Shown: piece after piece, positions 1-6,551 of the stretch
Layout of the letters: the number at the start of each line of letters is the position of its first letter
Position numbering within the stretch: the first letter of the stretch is position 1
DNA from: an uncultured Akkermansia sp.
GTDB taxonomy: Bacteria; Verrucomicrobiota; Verrucomicrobiia; Verrucomicrobiales; Akkermansiaceae
Reading direction: 5' to 3'
NCBI GenBank assembly: GCA_904501915.1
Contig: CAJGCV010000017.1
Span: 1 to 27,917 of the forward strand
Length of the DNA stretch: 27,917 nt
The notes under the pieces: generated by a model
Told to the model about the DNA's origin: nothing
Databases searched by the model: none
The model's input: only the letters and a program-made list of their open reading frames with translations
Translations under genes and position numbers: made by a program

Positions 1-69
1 ATCTGCATGGATAACGCATGGCTGCGGGCAGAGGGATATATCTCGTTTTATCAACTCCTCAAACGCTGA
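1..69 (+). CDS. Group II intron-encoded reverse transcriptase/maturase, C-terminal 22 residues (partial)
   Basis: The first 23 codons are open in frame 1 and stop at 67-69. The peptide contains NAWLRAEGYISFYQLL, which resembles the extreme C-terminus of group II intron-encoded proteins, where an 'aWL...G..s....' segment closes the protein. Most of the protein lies outside the window. The assignment rests mainly on the intron domains V and VI that follow directly (76-141), since such proteins are normally encoded in domain IV just upstream of domain V. The protein would act as reverse transcriptase and splicing maturase for its own intron. Whether the rest is intact cannot be seen. Confidence 0.7.
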   Translation: MCMDNAWLRAEGYISFYQLLKR

Positions 70-141
70 TTGGAAACCGCCGTATGCGGTAATTCGCACG
101 TACGGTGGTGTGAGAGGGGGACGAAAGTCCCCCTACTCGAT
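1..141 (+). mobile_element. Group II intron, 3' end (domains V and VI)
   Basis: Positions 76-109 form a 34-nt hairpin with the hallmarks of domain V. ACCGCCGT pairs with ACGGTGGT, followed by a two-base bulge region and a GCG/CGC upper stem. The catalytic triad position reads CGC (78-80), as in class C introns; most other classes have AGC. Positions 112-139 form domain VI: a G-rich stem capped by a GAAA tetraloop (GGGGGAC/GTCCCCC) with an unpaired A in the lower part, the expected lariat branch point. The intron should end at 141 (CTACTCGAT), matching the usual terminal AY. The 3' exon begins at 142, 30 bases from the stop codon of the opposing phosphatase gene. The 5' end and insertion site are outside the window. 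Confidence 0.85.
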
Positions 142-171
142 GTGGTGCGATTGCCGGGGAGGGAAAAAGCA

Positions 172-852
172 TCAGATGCCGAGCAGGCAGCCGAGGGTGA
201 AAGGCAGGGGGCGTATGCCTTTGGGCGGGGTCAGGATTTCGGCGCCGCTTACCTGGCTGGCAAAGCTGGTTTTCGGGTTGACGAGCACGGCTTGCCGGCA
301 GATGGAGAGCATGGGGAGATCTGCAGCGCTGTCGGTGTAGCCTATATCTGCGCTGGTGATGCCGAGTGCAGCCAGGCGCACGAGTTTGTTTGCGCCTTTG
401 TTGTTGCCGGGGGCGGGGATGCCGGGCATGAGGCTTACGCGGGCGGTCAGGGCTGCTGGTGTGCCGATGGTGTGGGTGAAGCCGAGTGCCTGGCCCACCA
501 TCTGAGTCCACCAATCCGGAGAGGCTGAGCAGAGCACCGTGGTGTCGCCGTTGTGCTGGTGGGTACGCAGGCGTTCTAATACCGGGGGATAGAGGATGTG
601 CAGAATCTCTTCCTGCACAAACTGGTGGCATTCCTGGAGTAGTGTTTCGCGGCGCATGCCCCAGGCATAGGCGAGGAAGGCGCGTTTCATGCGCTCTGTG
701 TTGATGATGTGCAGCGCCCTCAGTATGCCCATGGGAATGAGCCAGAGGAGGTAGAGCCGCCGCCAGCCATGGCGTTTCAGAATCCAGCGGGCGAAGCGCA
801 GCTGGGAATCGCCGGCAAAAAGGGTGCCGTCCATGTCAAATAGCGCGGTCAT
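172..852 (-). CDS. HAD superfamily IB phosphatase (SerB-like)
   Basis: A 226-residue cytoplasmic hydrolase of the haloacid dehalogenase superfamily, subfamily IB. Motif I is FDMDGT at residues 5-10, with D6 as nucleophile and D8 as general acid/base. Motif II is the Ser in LCSAS (about 109), motif III a Lys around 152-156, and motif IV is TDSAADLPML with D174 and D178 binding Mg2+. The insert between motifs I and II is helical, as in phosphoserine phosphatase-type caps. IB members act on phosphoserine or lipid and sugar phosphates, and the substrate cannot be read from sequence. The start codon lies four bases beyond the rhomboid stop codon (857), so the two genes are probably cotranscribed. 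No ribosome binding site is evident. The group II intron ends 30 bases past the stop. Confidence 0.88.
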   Translation of the reverse strand: MTALFDMDGTLFAGDSQLRFARWILKRHGWRRLYLLWLIPMGILRALHIINTERMKRAFLAYAWGMRRETLLQECHQFVQEEILHILYPPVLERLRTHQHNGDTTVLCSASPDWWTQMVGQALGFTHTIGTPAALTARVSLMPGIPAPGNNKGANKLVRLAALGITSADIGYTDSAADLPMLSICRQAVLVNPKTSFASQVSGAEILTPPKGIRPLPFTLGCLLGI

Positions 853-856
853 GATG

Positions 857-1591
857 TCAATAGCGGCGGTGTAATATGCGGTATTTCCAGATGCTCATGA
901 CGATAGCACCCATGATGCCGCCGCCGAGGTGCCCGGCTTCACCCCCGGCGTTGTCGAGGTTGAAGAGGATGACGCATGTTGCCAGGGCTATGATGATGAT
1001 GGCAAAGGTGCGCAACCGCAGTGTAACGGGGGGGAAGATGAGGGATATCAGCGCATCGGGGTACATGAAGGCGCAGGCGACCATGATGCCGTAGATGGCG
1101 GCAGAAGCGCCCACAAGCGGTATCATCTGCCAGCAGAGCACGTGCCCCTGGTATCCGGCAAAGCTGGCTACAGTGCTGCAGATAAATTGTGTTTCGGCCG
1201 TGTCCGGCAGGGAGGTGTACAGGTCAAGCCCCGCCAGAAGGGAGGAGAAGAGGGCGCCGGCCACGCCGCATGCCAGGTAAAAGCACAGGAAACGCCGGGG
1301 CCCCATGGCGTTTTCCACGGCAGGGCCGAAGAAGTACAGCGCCCACATGTTAAAGAGGATGTGCCCGAAGTTGGCGTGCACAAACTGGTAGGTAATCAGC
1401 CGCCACAGTTCGCCCTGCAGGAAGCATGTGAACCAGGAATATGCCCCGAGTATTTCAAAGATGGAGGTTTTGGGCGCCTGGGGGTATGGGATGCCGAGGA
1501 ATGCTTCTTTCTGCACCATGAGACCTGCCAGGAAGACGACAACGTTGATGATGATGAGGGAATTGGTGACGCTGAGTCTGCGTTCGTTCAT
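857..1591 (-). CDS. Rhomboid family intramembrane serine protease
   Basis: A 244-residue polytopic membrane protein. The catalytic serine sits in GASAAIYG (S163), the GxSxxxxG rhomboid motif, and the catalytic histidine in AGHLGGGIMGA (H221) in a late helix. The segment HANFGHILFNMW (about 72-83) matches the conserved transmembrane 2 region. About six hydrophobic helices can be traced, starting at residues 11-26. Rhomboids cut single-pass membrane proteins within the bilayer, and the substrate is unknown. The coding start is 47 bases from the stop of the metal-dependent regulator upstream. A TATCAT hexamer 13 bases before the ATG could be a -10, but no good -35 is placed correctly. It is followed closely by the HAD phosphatase. 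Confidence 0.93.
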   Translation of the reverse strand: MNERRLSVTNSLIIINVVVFLAGLMVQKEAFLGIPYPQAPKTSIFEILGAYSWFTCFLQGELWRLITYQFVHANFGHILFNMWALYFFGPAVENAMGPRRFLCFYLACGVAGALFSSLLAGLDLYTSLPDTAETQFICSTVASFAGYQGHVLCWQMIPLVGASAAIYGIMVACAFMYPDALISLIFPPVTLRLRTFAIIIIALATCVILFNLDNAGGEAGHLGGGIMGAIVMSIWKYRILHRRY

Positions 1592-1638
1592 AATGCGTGT
1601 TTAGATGATACCTGGGGCTGTGTTGTTCAAATCTGGTG

Positions 1639-2043
1639 TTATGCGCTTGTGCCAGCGCGGAGCTGTTCCAGCTTGCGCCCCATGGCGGCAATTTCCTCGA
1701 AGGTGAGGATGTGCTCCATGTGGCAGGCTGCGGTTTCTGCGCGATCCTGGGAGAGCCCGGCAAATTCAGCAAGGAATTGCTGCAGGATGTCGTGGGAGCG
1801 GATGACCATATCAGCGTATTGTTTACCCATTTCGGTGAGCTCAATGGGAGCGTAGCGGCGGTAGGTGATGAGCCCGGCTTCTGCCAGCTGGTGTACGGCT
1901 GCGGTGACGCTGGGTTTCTTGACGTTGAGCATGGTGGCGACCTCGCTCACCTGGGCTTTGCCATTCTCACGGCAGAGGTGCCCGATGGCTTCGAGGTAGT
2001 CTTCGGCGCTGCGGCTGAGTCTGGTCATGCGGGTGGATGTCAT
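1639..2043 (-). CDS. DtxR/MntR family metal-dependent transcriptional regulator
   Basis: A 134-residue winged-helix repressor of the DtxR family. The helix-turn-helix spans about residues 30-58 (VSEVATML...SVTAAVHQL) and the metal/dimerisation region residues 75-130. By comparison with Bacillus MntR, the likely ligands are D15, E18, H84, E110 and H111, while the position of MntR E99 is C107 (CHMEH), the residue used by iron sensors DtxR/IdeR. There is no SH3-like third domain, so the length matches MntR. I chose the ATG at 2041-2043 because it overlaps the stop of the preceding rlmD gene as ATGA, a typical translational-coupling junction; an earlier in-frame ATG at 2073 would overlap it by 34 bases. 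It probably controls Mn or Fe homeostasis, but no transporter gene is nearby. Confidence 0.9.
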   Translation of the reverse strand: MTSTRMTRLSRSAEDYLEAIGHLCRENGKAQVSEVATMLNVKKPSVTAAVHQLAEAGLITYRRYAPIELTEMGKQYADMVIRSHDILQQFLAEFAGLSQDRAETAACHMEHILTFEEIAAMGRKLEQLRAGTSA

Positions 2044-3263
2044 GCTTTCTTTTTGCGCAGGGTGGCTACGCATTCCAGATGTTTGGTCTGCGGGAAGAGG
2101 TCAAAGGGCTGCACTTCTACCACTTCGTACCCGGCTTTGTCAAATTCGGCAAGGTCGCGAATCTGAGTGGCTGGGTTACATGAAACGTAGACCACGCGTG
2201 CGGGGCCGAAGGCAAACAGCTGGTTGAGGAATGCCATGTCGCAGCCTTTGCGGGGCGGGTCGATGACAACGGCGCTTTCCTCTGCCGGGAAGTCCACTTG
2301 CTCGAAAATGGCTTCTGCACTGGCTGCCAGGAAGCTGGCGTGGGTGATGCCGTTGCTGCGGGCATTGGCGCGCGCCCAGTCTGCGCTGGTTTCGCTTACT
2401 TCCACGCCCAGCACTTTTTCAAAATGCGGTGCCAGGGTGAGGGCAAAGAGCCCGCTGCCGCAGTAGGCATCAACCAGGTAGCGGGCGCCGTCTGCGCAGG
2501 CCTGGCGGGCTACATAGCCGGTGAATGCGGGCAGGATGTATGGGTTGTTCTGGAAGAAGTCACCCGCGAGGAAGTTGAAGGTGAGGTCTCCTACATGTTC
2601 GGTGCAGACGGCGTTATTGTTGGTGATGACGCTGCCTTCGCTCACGCGCATGAGCAGGGTTGCGCCGCGTTTGTACTGCGCTGCGGCCTGGTGCACGGCT
2701 TTGCGGACTACCGGCAGGGCTTCGTTGAGCTCAGCCATGGCGATGGGGCATTGCCTGACATCGCACACTTCGCTGCGGGAGCCGGTTTTAAGGAACCCGA
2801 TGTTGCCCATCTTTGCGTCTTTAGGCTTGTGGAAATGCGGCGTGATTTTGCTGCGGTAGCCATATATCTGCGGTGAGGCAATGGCGGGCAGTACCGGTAA
2901 TTCCAGCCCAGCCTGCAGACACAGCAGGTCTGCCACCTGGGCGGTTTTCCACTCCAGCTGCGCGCTGTATTCCAGGTGCTGGTACTGGCAGCCACCGCAG
3001 TAGCCGTACACCGGGCAGAGCGGCTTGACTCGCTGCGGGGAAGGGGTGATTACTTCTACCAGATCTGCCAGGGAACAGTTTTTTTCATTGCGATAGATGC
3101 GCGCTCTGACGCGTTCTCCGGGCAAGGTGTAGGGCACAAACACAACCCAGTTGTCTATGCGACCGACGCCATGCCCCTGGTTGGAAAGGTTGTCAATGGT
3201 GAGCTCGATTTCCTGGTGGTATGCAAATGGCTCGGGTACAAATTTTCGGGGAGGTGTATCCAT
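2040..3263 (-). CDS. rlmD: 23S rRNA (uracil-C5)-methyltransferase, RumA/RlmD family
   Basis: A 407-residue SAM-dependent RNA m5U methyltransferase of the TrmA/RlmC/RlmD family. The N-terminal TRAM domain (about 18-70) contains ELTIDNLSNQGHGVGR. The iron-sulfur cysteines C83, C89 and C92 (CPVYGYCGGC) plus C172 (QCPI) fit the [4Fe-4S] pattern of RlmD. The SAM site is DAYCGSGLFAL, followed by IDPPRKG and the catalytic VSCNP with C362 as nucleophile. The presence of TRAM and cluster makes 23S U1939 (RlmD) more likely than tRNA U54, but paralogues overlap in sequence. It starts two bases past the stop of the lipoprotein gene, with AAGGA six bases before the ATG, a rare clear Shine-Dalgarno here, and ends overlapping the regulator gene (ATGA). 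Confidence 0.9.
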   Translation of the reverse strand: MDTPPRKFVPEPFAYHQEIELTIDNLSNQGHGVGRIDNWVVFVPYTLPGERVRARIYRNEKNCSLADLVEVITPSPQRVKPLCPVYGYCGGCQYQHLEYSAQLEWKTAQVADLLCLQAGLELPVLPAIASPQIYGYRSKITPHFHKPKDAKMGNIGFLKTGSRSEVCDVRQCPIAMAELNEALPVVRKAVHQAAAQYKRGATLLMRVSEGSVITNNNAVCTEHVGDLTFNFLAGDFFQNNPYILPAFTGYVARQACADGARYLVDAYCGSGLFALTLAPHFEKVLGVEVSETSADWARANARSNGITHASFLAASAEAIFEQVDFPAEESAVVIDPPRKGCDMAFLNQLFAFGPARVVYVSCNPATQIRDLAEFDKAGYEVVEVQPFDLFPQTKHLECVATLRKKKA

Positions 3264-3265
3264 GT

Positions 3266-4276
3266 TCAGTCCTTGTTGATGATTTTGCCGTCTATATTCA
3301 TGGGGAGCCCGCCGTGTATCTCAGGAGAGCGTAAGCCGCGCAGTTCTACTGCGTTGGGAAGATGCTCCAGCACATCTTCTTCCTCTGTCTGGTGCTTCGG
3401 GGAAAATTTCTGCTGTCGGAGAGAGGTGCGGATATCCCGGTTGAATACAGCTGCCGCTGCTGGTTGTGCTGCGGGTTCTTCCTCCATTTCCGGCATGGCG
3501 GGGCGCTGCTGCTTTCTGGTAGAGAGTGCGCTCTGCTGCTGTTTTTTCGTTTTTATGGCAGATTTCTCGCTGTGAGCCTGTTGCCGGACCAGTGTTTTGT
3601 GGGCTGCGGCCTGTTGCTCTTTTGTGGGAACAATAATGGGTTCATTGTCATCCTGTGCTCGTCTGCTGGTAATCAGCCTTGGTGTCTTTTTGGGCTTTGT
3701 CTGCAGGTTTTCATCGCTGTCTGCAGAGATATTGCGTTCGGCGAGCGCCTGAGCTTTGCTGATGCGGTCCTGCCGTGTTTTGAGCTCTGTGGCTTTTTTT
3801 TCCTGAGTCTTGTCCGCAGGGCGGGGCGGTTCTGGCTGAGCGGTTACCTCAGCCGGAAGTTTTGCCTCCGGAGATTCAGAAGTACTGGCTTGCTGTTGTT
3901 TTTTGTTGAGACGGGCTTTGCGGCGGGCAAGTCGCTGCTCCTGTTCAGCCTGTGTCACTTTCTGAGATGCCTCCTGTGCAGCTTTGTGGGCTGCGGCAAC
4001 TTCTTGTTCCGCCTCAATGCGAGCCTGTTTGGCTGCTTCGTATCCATCTGTGTTCTTGGCCGCATTTTCTGCGGCGATGGCATCTTTCAGGGCTTTGGTC
4101 TTGATTTCTTCCTCCAGCATGGCGCGGTGCTCATTGAAAATGGCTTCCTGAACGGCTGATGCTTCCGGGCGTCTGGTGGTGAGATTGCTCACGTTTACTG
4201 CTGCATGCTGTTCTAATGTGCAGGAACTCAGCAGTAAGATGATGCTCAAACTTGTTATGAAACCAAGGCTCTTCAT
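3266..4276 (-). CDS. Coiled-coil lipoprotein, Lys/Glu/Ala-rich, function unknown
   Basis: I do not recognise a family. From the ATG at 4276 the 336-residue product begins MKSLGFITSLSIILLLSSC, a lipoprotein signal with lipobox LSSC, Cys19 being the lipidation site. Reading can be extended upstream by 58 codons, but that would bury the signal peptide and run through a good promoter (4285-4313). The body from about residue 45 to 160 is a long charged helix rich in Ala, Glu, Lys and Gln (AKQARIEAEQEVAAAHKAAQ), resembling TolA-like periplasm-spanning coils. Residues after about 160 are low-complexity and basic, likely disordered. A T8 tract on the plus strand (3794-3801) encodes part of a lysine run. 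It is the first gene of a tight operon with rlmD (2-base gap) and the regulator. Confidence 0.75.
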   Translation of the reverse strand: MKSLGFITSLSIILLLSSCTLEQHAAVNVSNLTTRRPEASAVQEAIFNEHRAMLEEEIKTKALKDAIAAENAAKNTDGYEAAKQARIEAEQEVAAAHKAAQEASQKVTQAEQEQRLARRKARLNKKQQQASTSESPEAKLPAEVTAQPEPPRPADKTQEKKATELKTRQDRISKAQALAERNISADSDENLQTKPKKTPRLITSRRAQDDNEPIIVPTKEQQAAAHKTLVRQQAHSEKSAIKTKKQQQSALSTRKQQRPAMPEMEEEPAAQPAAAAVFNRDIRTSLRQQKFSPKHQTEEEDVLEHLPNAVELRGLRSPEIHGGLPMNIDGKIINKD

Positions 4277-4284
4277 GCCCGGAT

Positions 4285-4313
4285 ATACTACCATGTGCCC
4301 ATGGTTGTGGCAA
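4285..4313 (-). promoter_or_regulatory. Promoter of the coiled-coil lipoprotein-rlmD-regulator operon
   Basis: On the minus strand TTGCCA (4308-4313), a 17-base spacer ending in TGG, then TAGTAT (4285-4290). Only eight bases separate the -10 from the ATG at 4276, so the transcript should start within a few bases of the codon. The same TTGCCA / 17 / TGG-TAG arrangement recurs before 21251 and 24575. Confidence 0.65.
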
Positions 4314-4386
4314 GCAATAATCCTGTCCGTTCCATTCCCCTTTGAGACCACATGACGAAAAAATGCAGTATTTCGATTCAATTCTC

Positions 4387-4414
4387 TTGACTTTTTGTCG
4401 GAAGTGAGTAAACT
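4387..4414 (+). promoter_or_regulatory. Promoter of rpsT
   Basis: TTGACT (4387-4392), a 16-base spacer and TAAACT (4409-4414). The predicted start lies about 7 bases later, giving a leader of roughly 37 bases, longer than most leaders in this window. The hexamers match the sigma-70 consensus at 5/6 and 4/6 positions. Confidence 0.6.
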
Positions 4415-4457
4415 CTCCCCACCAAAACGAAAAACCAATCCTATTTTCATCTGAATT

Positions 4458-4721
4458 ATGGCTCACACCCAGTCCGCAAAGAAGCGTATCCGTCAGACGA
4501 TTAAGCGCACCGCTATCAACCGTTCCATCATGTCCCGCGTTCGTACCCTTCGCAAGAAGGTTGCTGATGCTGTGGCTACCAAGGATGCCGCTGCCGCCGC
4601 AGTTGCCTACAACAATTTCGCTTCCGCCATCGACAAGGCTGCCAAGAAGGGCACCGTGCCGGCCAACCGCGCCGCTAACTACAAGAGCAAGGCTGCGAAG
4701 GCCCTGGCTACTATCGCCTGA
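4458..4721 (+). CDS. rpsT: 30S ribosomal protein S20
   Basis: An 87-residue basic protein beginning MAHTQSAKKRIRQTIKRTAINRS when read in parts: the SAKKRIRQ motif near residue 6, then NRSIMSRVRTLRKKV, and a C-terminal AANYKSKAAKALA. These are the signature helices of S20, which binds 16S rRNA at the body of the small subunit. Length is standard. It has its own promoter (4387-4414) and a strong terminator (4753-4799), so it is mostly a single-gene unit, diverging from the lipoprotein operon. Codon use is noticeably biased (AAG, CGT/CGC, GCC/GCT), as expected for a highly expressed gene. In E. coli S20 represses its own translation; nothing in this leader shows that here. Confidence 0.98.
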   Translation: MAHTQSAKKRIRQTIKRTAINRSIMSRVRTLRKKVADAVATKDAAAAAVAYNNFASAIDKAAKKGTVPANRAANYKSKAAKALATIA

Positions 4722-4752
4722 GTTCCTTTTCAGGTTTTCCGTTTTTGAGCGT

Positions 4753-4799
4753 GGCGGAGTGTCCGGTTGCAGACCGGTGCTCCGCCTGTCTTTCTTTAT
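4753..4799 (+). terminator. Rho-independent terminator after rpsT
   Basis: GGCGGAG (4753-4759) pairs with CTCCGCC (4780-4786), with an inner CCGG/CCGG stem and a seven-base loop, followed by a T-rich tail (TGTCTTTCTTTAT). The tail ends four bases before the start codon of the next gene at 4803. Confidence 0.85.
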
Positions 4800-4802
4800 C
4801 GT

Positions 4803-5024
4803 ATGCGCCAGGATTATAAGGAGATTGCAACCACTGTGGTGAATGACCCCACCAGCTACAAACTGTGTGAGGTGTGCGGCGCTATTGTGGATAAGGCAGC
4901 ACCTACATGTCCGGAGTGTCTGGCGTACCGCTTTGATGAGAGTCCCTCCCGCGTGGCTGACCGCGCGTTGGATATGGCCGCCAAGCCTCAGCACGCTGTT
5001 TCTCACCACGATACTTTGGAGTAA
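4803..5024 (+). CDS. Small zinc-ribbon protein, function unknown
   Basis: A 73-residue protein with two CxxC knuckles, CEVC and CPEC, separated by 12 residues, the pattern of a treble-clef or zinc-ribbon fold. No other domain is recognisable; the N-terminus MRQDYKEIATTVV is helical and the C-terminus is polar. I chose the ATG at 4803 because upstream in-frame codons lie in the rpsT terminator. No ribosome binding site is visible, and no separate promoter was found between the terminator tail and the ATG. Expression may therefore depend on readthrough from rpsT. The stop is two bases from the folP start, so the two are probably translated from one message. The role could be RNA or protein binding; nothing specific can be said. 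Confidence 0.72.
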   Translation: MRQDYKEIATTVVNDPTSYKLCEVCGAIVDKAAPTCPECLAYRFDESPSRVADRALDMAAKPQHAVSHHDTLE

Positions 5025-5026
5025 GG

Positions 5027-5875
5027 ATGATAAGCCGGGGACGCAGTTGGCAGCTGGCGCGTGAATGCTGGCAGCTACCGCGGCAGGGCGCGGTGATGGG
5101 AATTCTGAATGTAACCCCGGATTCTTTTTCGGATGGCGGGGAGCATGCGGATGTGGCCGGGGCGTTGGCTCATGCCCGGCTCATGGTGGCAGAAGGTGCA
5201 GATATCATTGATATAGGGGGCGAATCTACGCGCCCCGGTGCCAGCGAGGTTGCGGTACACGAAGAATTGCGGCGCGTTTTGCCCGTGGTGCAGACGCTGC
5301 GTGCAGAGTTTCCAGAGCTGCGCCTTTCGATTGATACCCGGCATGCCGCGGTGGCGCGTGAGGCTCTGCTGGCGGGAGCTGATATTGTGAATGATATAAC
5401 CGGTCTTGCCGACCCGGACATGCGGCAGGTGTGTGCAGAGCTGCCATGTGGTATTGTCTTGATGCACATGCAGGGAGAACCACGCACTATGCAGGAGGCT
5501 CCGCATTACGATGATGTGGTGGCGGAAGTGCGGGCGTTTTTCGAAGCGCGGTTGCAACTGGTACTGGAGGCTGGTATAGAGTTACAGCGTATTTGTCTTG
5601 ACCCCGGTATTGGCTTTGGCAAGACTACGGAGCATAATGTGGCACTTATCAGGCATCTGGAATCGCTGCGTGTGGAGAATCTTCCCATATTAATGGCGCT
5701 TTCACGCAAGCGGTTTCTGGGGGAGCTGATTGGTGATGCATCATTGGCAAAAACATCTGCTCTGCCGACGGTCTGCATGAGCCTGATGGCGGCAGCCCAG
5801 GGGGCAGATGCACACCGTGTGCACGATGTTGCGGCATTAAGGCAGGCTCTGACCCTGCGCACTGCACTTATCTGA
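5027..5875 (+). CDS. folP: Dihydropteroate synthase
   Basis: A 282-residue TIM-barrel enzyme joining 6-hydroxymethyl-7,8-dihydropterin diphosphate to p-aminobenzoate in folate synthesis. The two Prosite-type signatures are clear: MGILNVTPDSFSDGG (residues 24-38) and DIIDIGGESTRPGA (about 59-72), which bind pterin and diphosphate. Further landmarks are the SIDT strand, VNDITG, DPGIGFGKT and the late LSRKRF segment. Length is normal, and no fusion to HPPK is present. It starts two bases after the zinc-ribbon gene stop (TAAGGATG). It is the target of sulfonamides; no unusual insertion in the substrate loops was noticed. Confidence 0.97.
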   Translation: MISRGRSWQLARECWQLPRQGAVMGILNVTPDSFSDGGEHADVAGALAHARLMVAEGADIIDIGGESTRPGASEVAVHEELRRVLPVVQTLRAEFPELRLSIDTRHAAVAREALLAGADIVNDITGLADPDMRQVCAELPCGIVLMHMQGEPRTMQEAPHYDDVVAEVRAFFEARLQLVLEAGIELQRICLDPGIGFGKTTEHNVALIRHLESLRVENLPILMALSRKRFLGELIGDASLAKTSALPTVCMSLMAAAQGADAHRVHDVAALRQALTLRTALI

Positions 5876-5881
5876 AGTTAC

Positions 5882-5911
5882 TATAATAATTAGTGCTAAC
5901 AACTTGCTAAC
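5882..5911 (+). promoter_or_regulatory. Perfect -10-like hexamer followed by a direct repeat upstream of the LemA-like gene
   Basis: TATAAT occurs at 5882-5887 but has no convincing -35 and no TGn. Downstream, TGCTAAC is repeated at 5894-5900 and 5905-5911, 11 bases apart (one helical turn), in the 55-base gap between folP and the next gene. This could be a promoter with an operator for a dimeric regulator. No matching regulator is identified. Confidence 0.35.
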
Positions 5912-5930
5912 GGGCGCGGGTGCGTGCAGA

Positions 5931-6506
5931 ATGCAGGGTATGCCTTATCTTGTATCCTTTGCATTACTGGTGACGCTGGCTGCCTGGATGGTGGGCGTGT
6001 ATAATAATCTGGAGCACTTGCGCGGCGTTGTGTGCTATTGCTGGGGGCAATGGCGCAAAGTCACTCACCAGCGCAATGAATGCCTGGCTGATTTTGTTGC
6101 GCTTTTTGCCATGTTCCTGCCACCGGGGGATGCTTTGCCGGTTGATTTGAAACGCCTGGTGGAAGATTCGGAACGCACGCTTGCTCTGGCATTTGAACCG
6201 CGGTGGAGCAGGATGCATGGCTTTGTGGGCGGGGCAGAGCAGTTGTTGCGCCTGGCGGTGGCGAGGTCTGTGCAGGTGGTGGACGATACACCGGCAATGC
6301 GCCAGCATGAACCCCTGCAGCGACTGTGCTGCACTATGGCAGTGGCGCTGGAACAGCAGGACCACGTGACCGCATTGTTCAACCGCGCGGCGGCTGAGTA
6401 TAATGCGGCGCTGACCGCGCCTTCGGCTCGTTTCCTGGCACCTTTGTTTGGTTTTGTGGCCGCAGATACGCTTACTCCCGGGCAGGAACAAGCCCGCAGC
6501 GCATAG
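5931..6506 (+). CDS. LemA-like membrane-anchored protein
   Basis: A 191-residue protein with one N-terminal membrane helix (PYLVSFALLVTLAAWMVGV) followed directly by YNNLEHLRGVVCYCWGQWRKVTHQRNECL, which parallels the LemA pattern of 'YN.L...r..v..aw.qv...l.rR.dL'. Near the C-terminus, RAAAEYNAAL and FLAPLFGF match the LemA 'YN......P...a.lfgf' segment. The family forms an antiparallel helical bundle outside the membrane; its role is unclear. Similarity is weak, so the call is tentative. The start is ambiguous: ATG codons lie at 5931 and 5940, and a TTG at 5904 is less likely. It follows folP by 55 bases and converges on the GreA gene 45 bases further on. Confidence 0.6.
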   Translation: MQGMPYLVSFALLVTLAAWMVGVYNNLEHLRGVVCYCWGQWRKVTHQRNECLADFVALFAMFLPPGDALPVDLKRLVEDSERTLALAFEPRWSRMHGFVGGAEQLLRLAVARSVQVVDDTPAMRQHEPLQRLCCTMAVALEQQDHVTALFNRAAAEYNAALTAPSARFLAPLFGFVAADTLTPGQEQARSA

Positions 6507-6551
6507 CTTGCACTGCGTGCTTGCTGTATGATTTATTCTGTTCGTGCCGTA

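Noticed and set aside
1605..1625. TATCAT -10 for the rhomboid gene
   Set aside because: No acceptable -35 lies 16-18 bases away; TTGAAC is only 14 bases off. The gene may instead be read from the upstream operon.
929..1855. 308-residue open frame on the plus strand
   Set aside because: It is antisense to the rhomboid and regulator genes, which have clear family motifs; its composition is that of a shadow frame in GC-rich DNA.
3362..4159. 265-residue Phe/Leu/Cys-rich plus-strand frame
   Set aside because: It mirrors the Lys/Glu-rich coiled coil on the minus strand (AAG/GAA read backwards as CTT/TTC) and has no recognisable domain, so it is not a membrane protein gene.
4277..4450. 58-residue N-terminal extension of the coiled-coil lipoprotein
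   Set aside because: It would hide a clear lipoprotein signal and overlap both the gene's own promoter and the rpsT promoter.
5904..5930. TTG start for the LemA-like protein
   Set aside because: ATG codons at 5931 and 5940 place the membrane helix nearer the N-terminus, and the TTG lies inside the TGCTAAC repeat.
6507..6551. Weak hairpin AGC..GCAC/GTGC..GCT between the converging LemA-like and greA genes
   Set aside because: The stem has a two-base internal mismatch and there is no clean T run on either strand, so I did not call a terminator.
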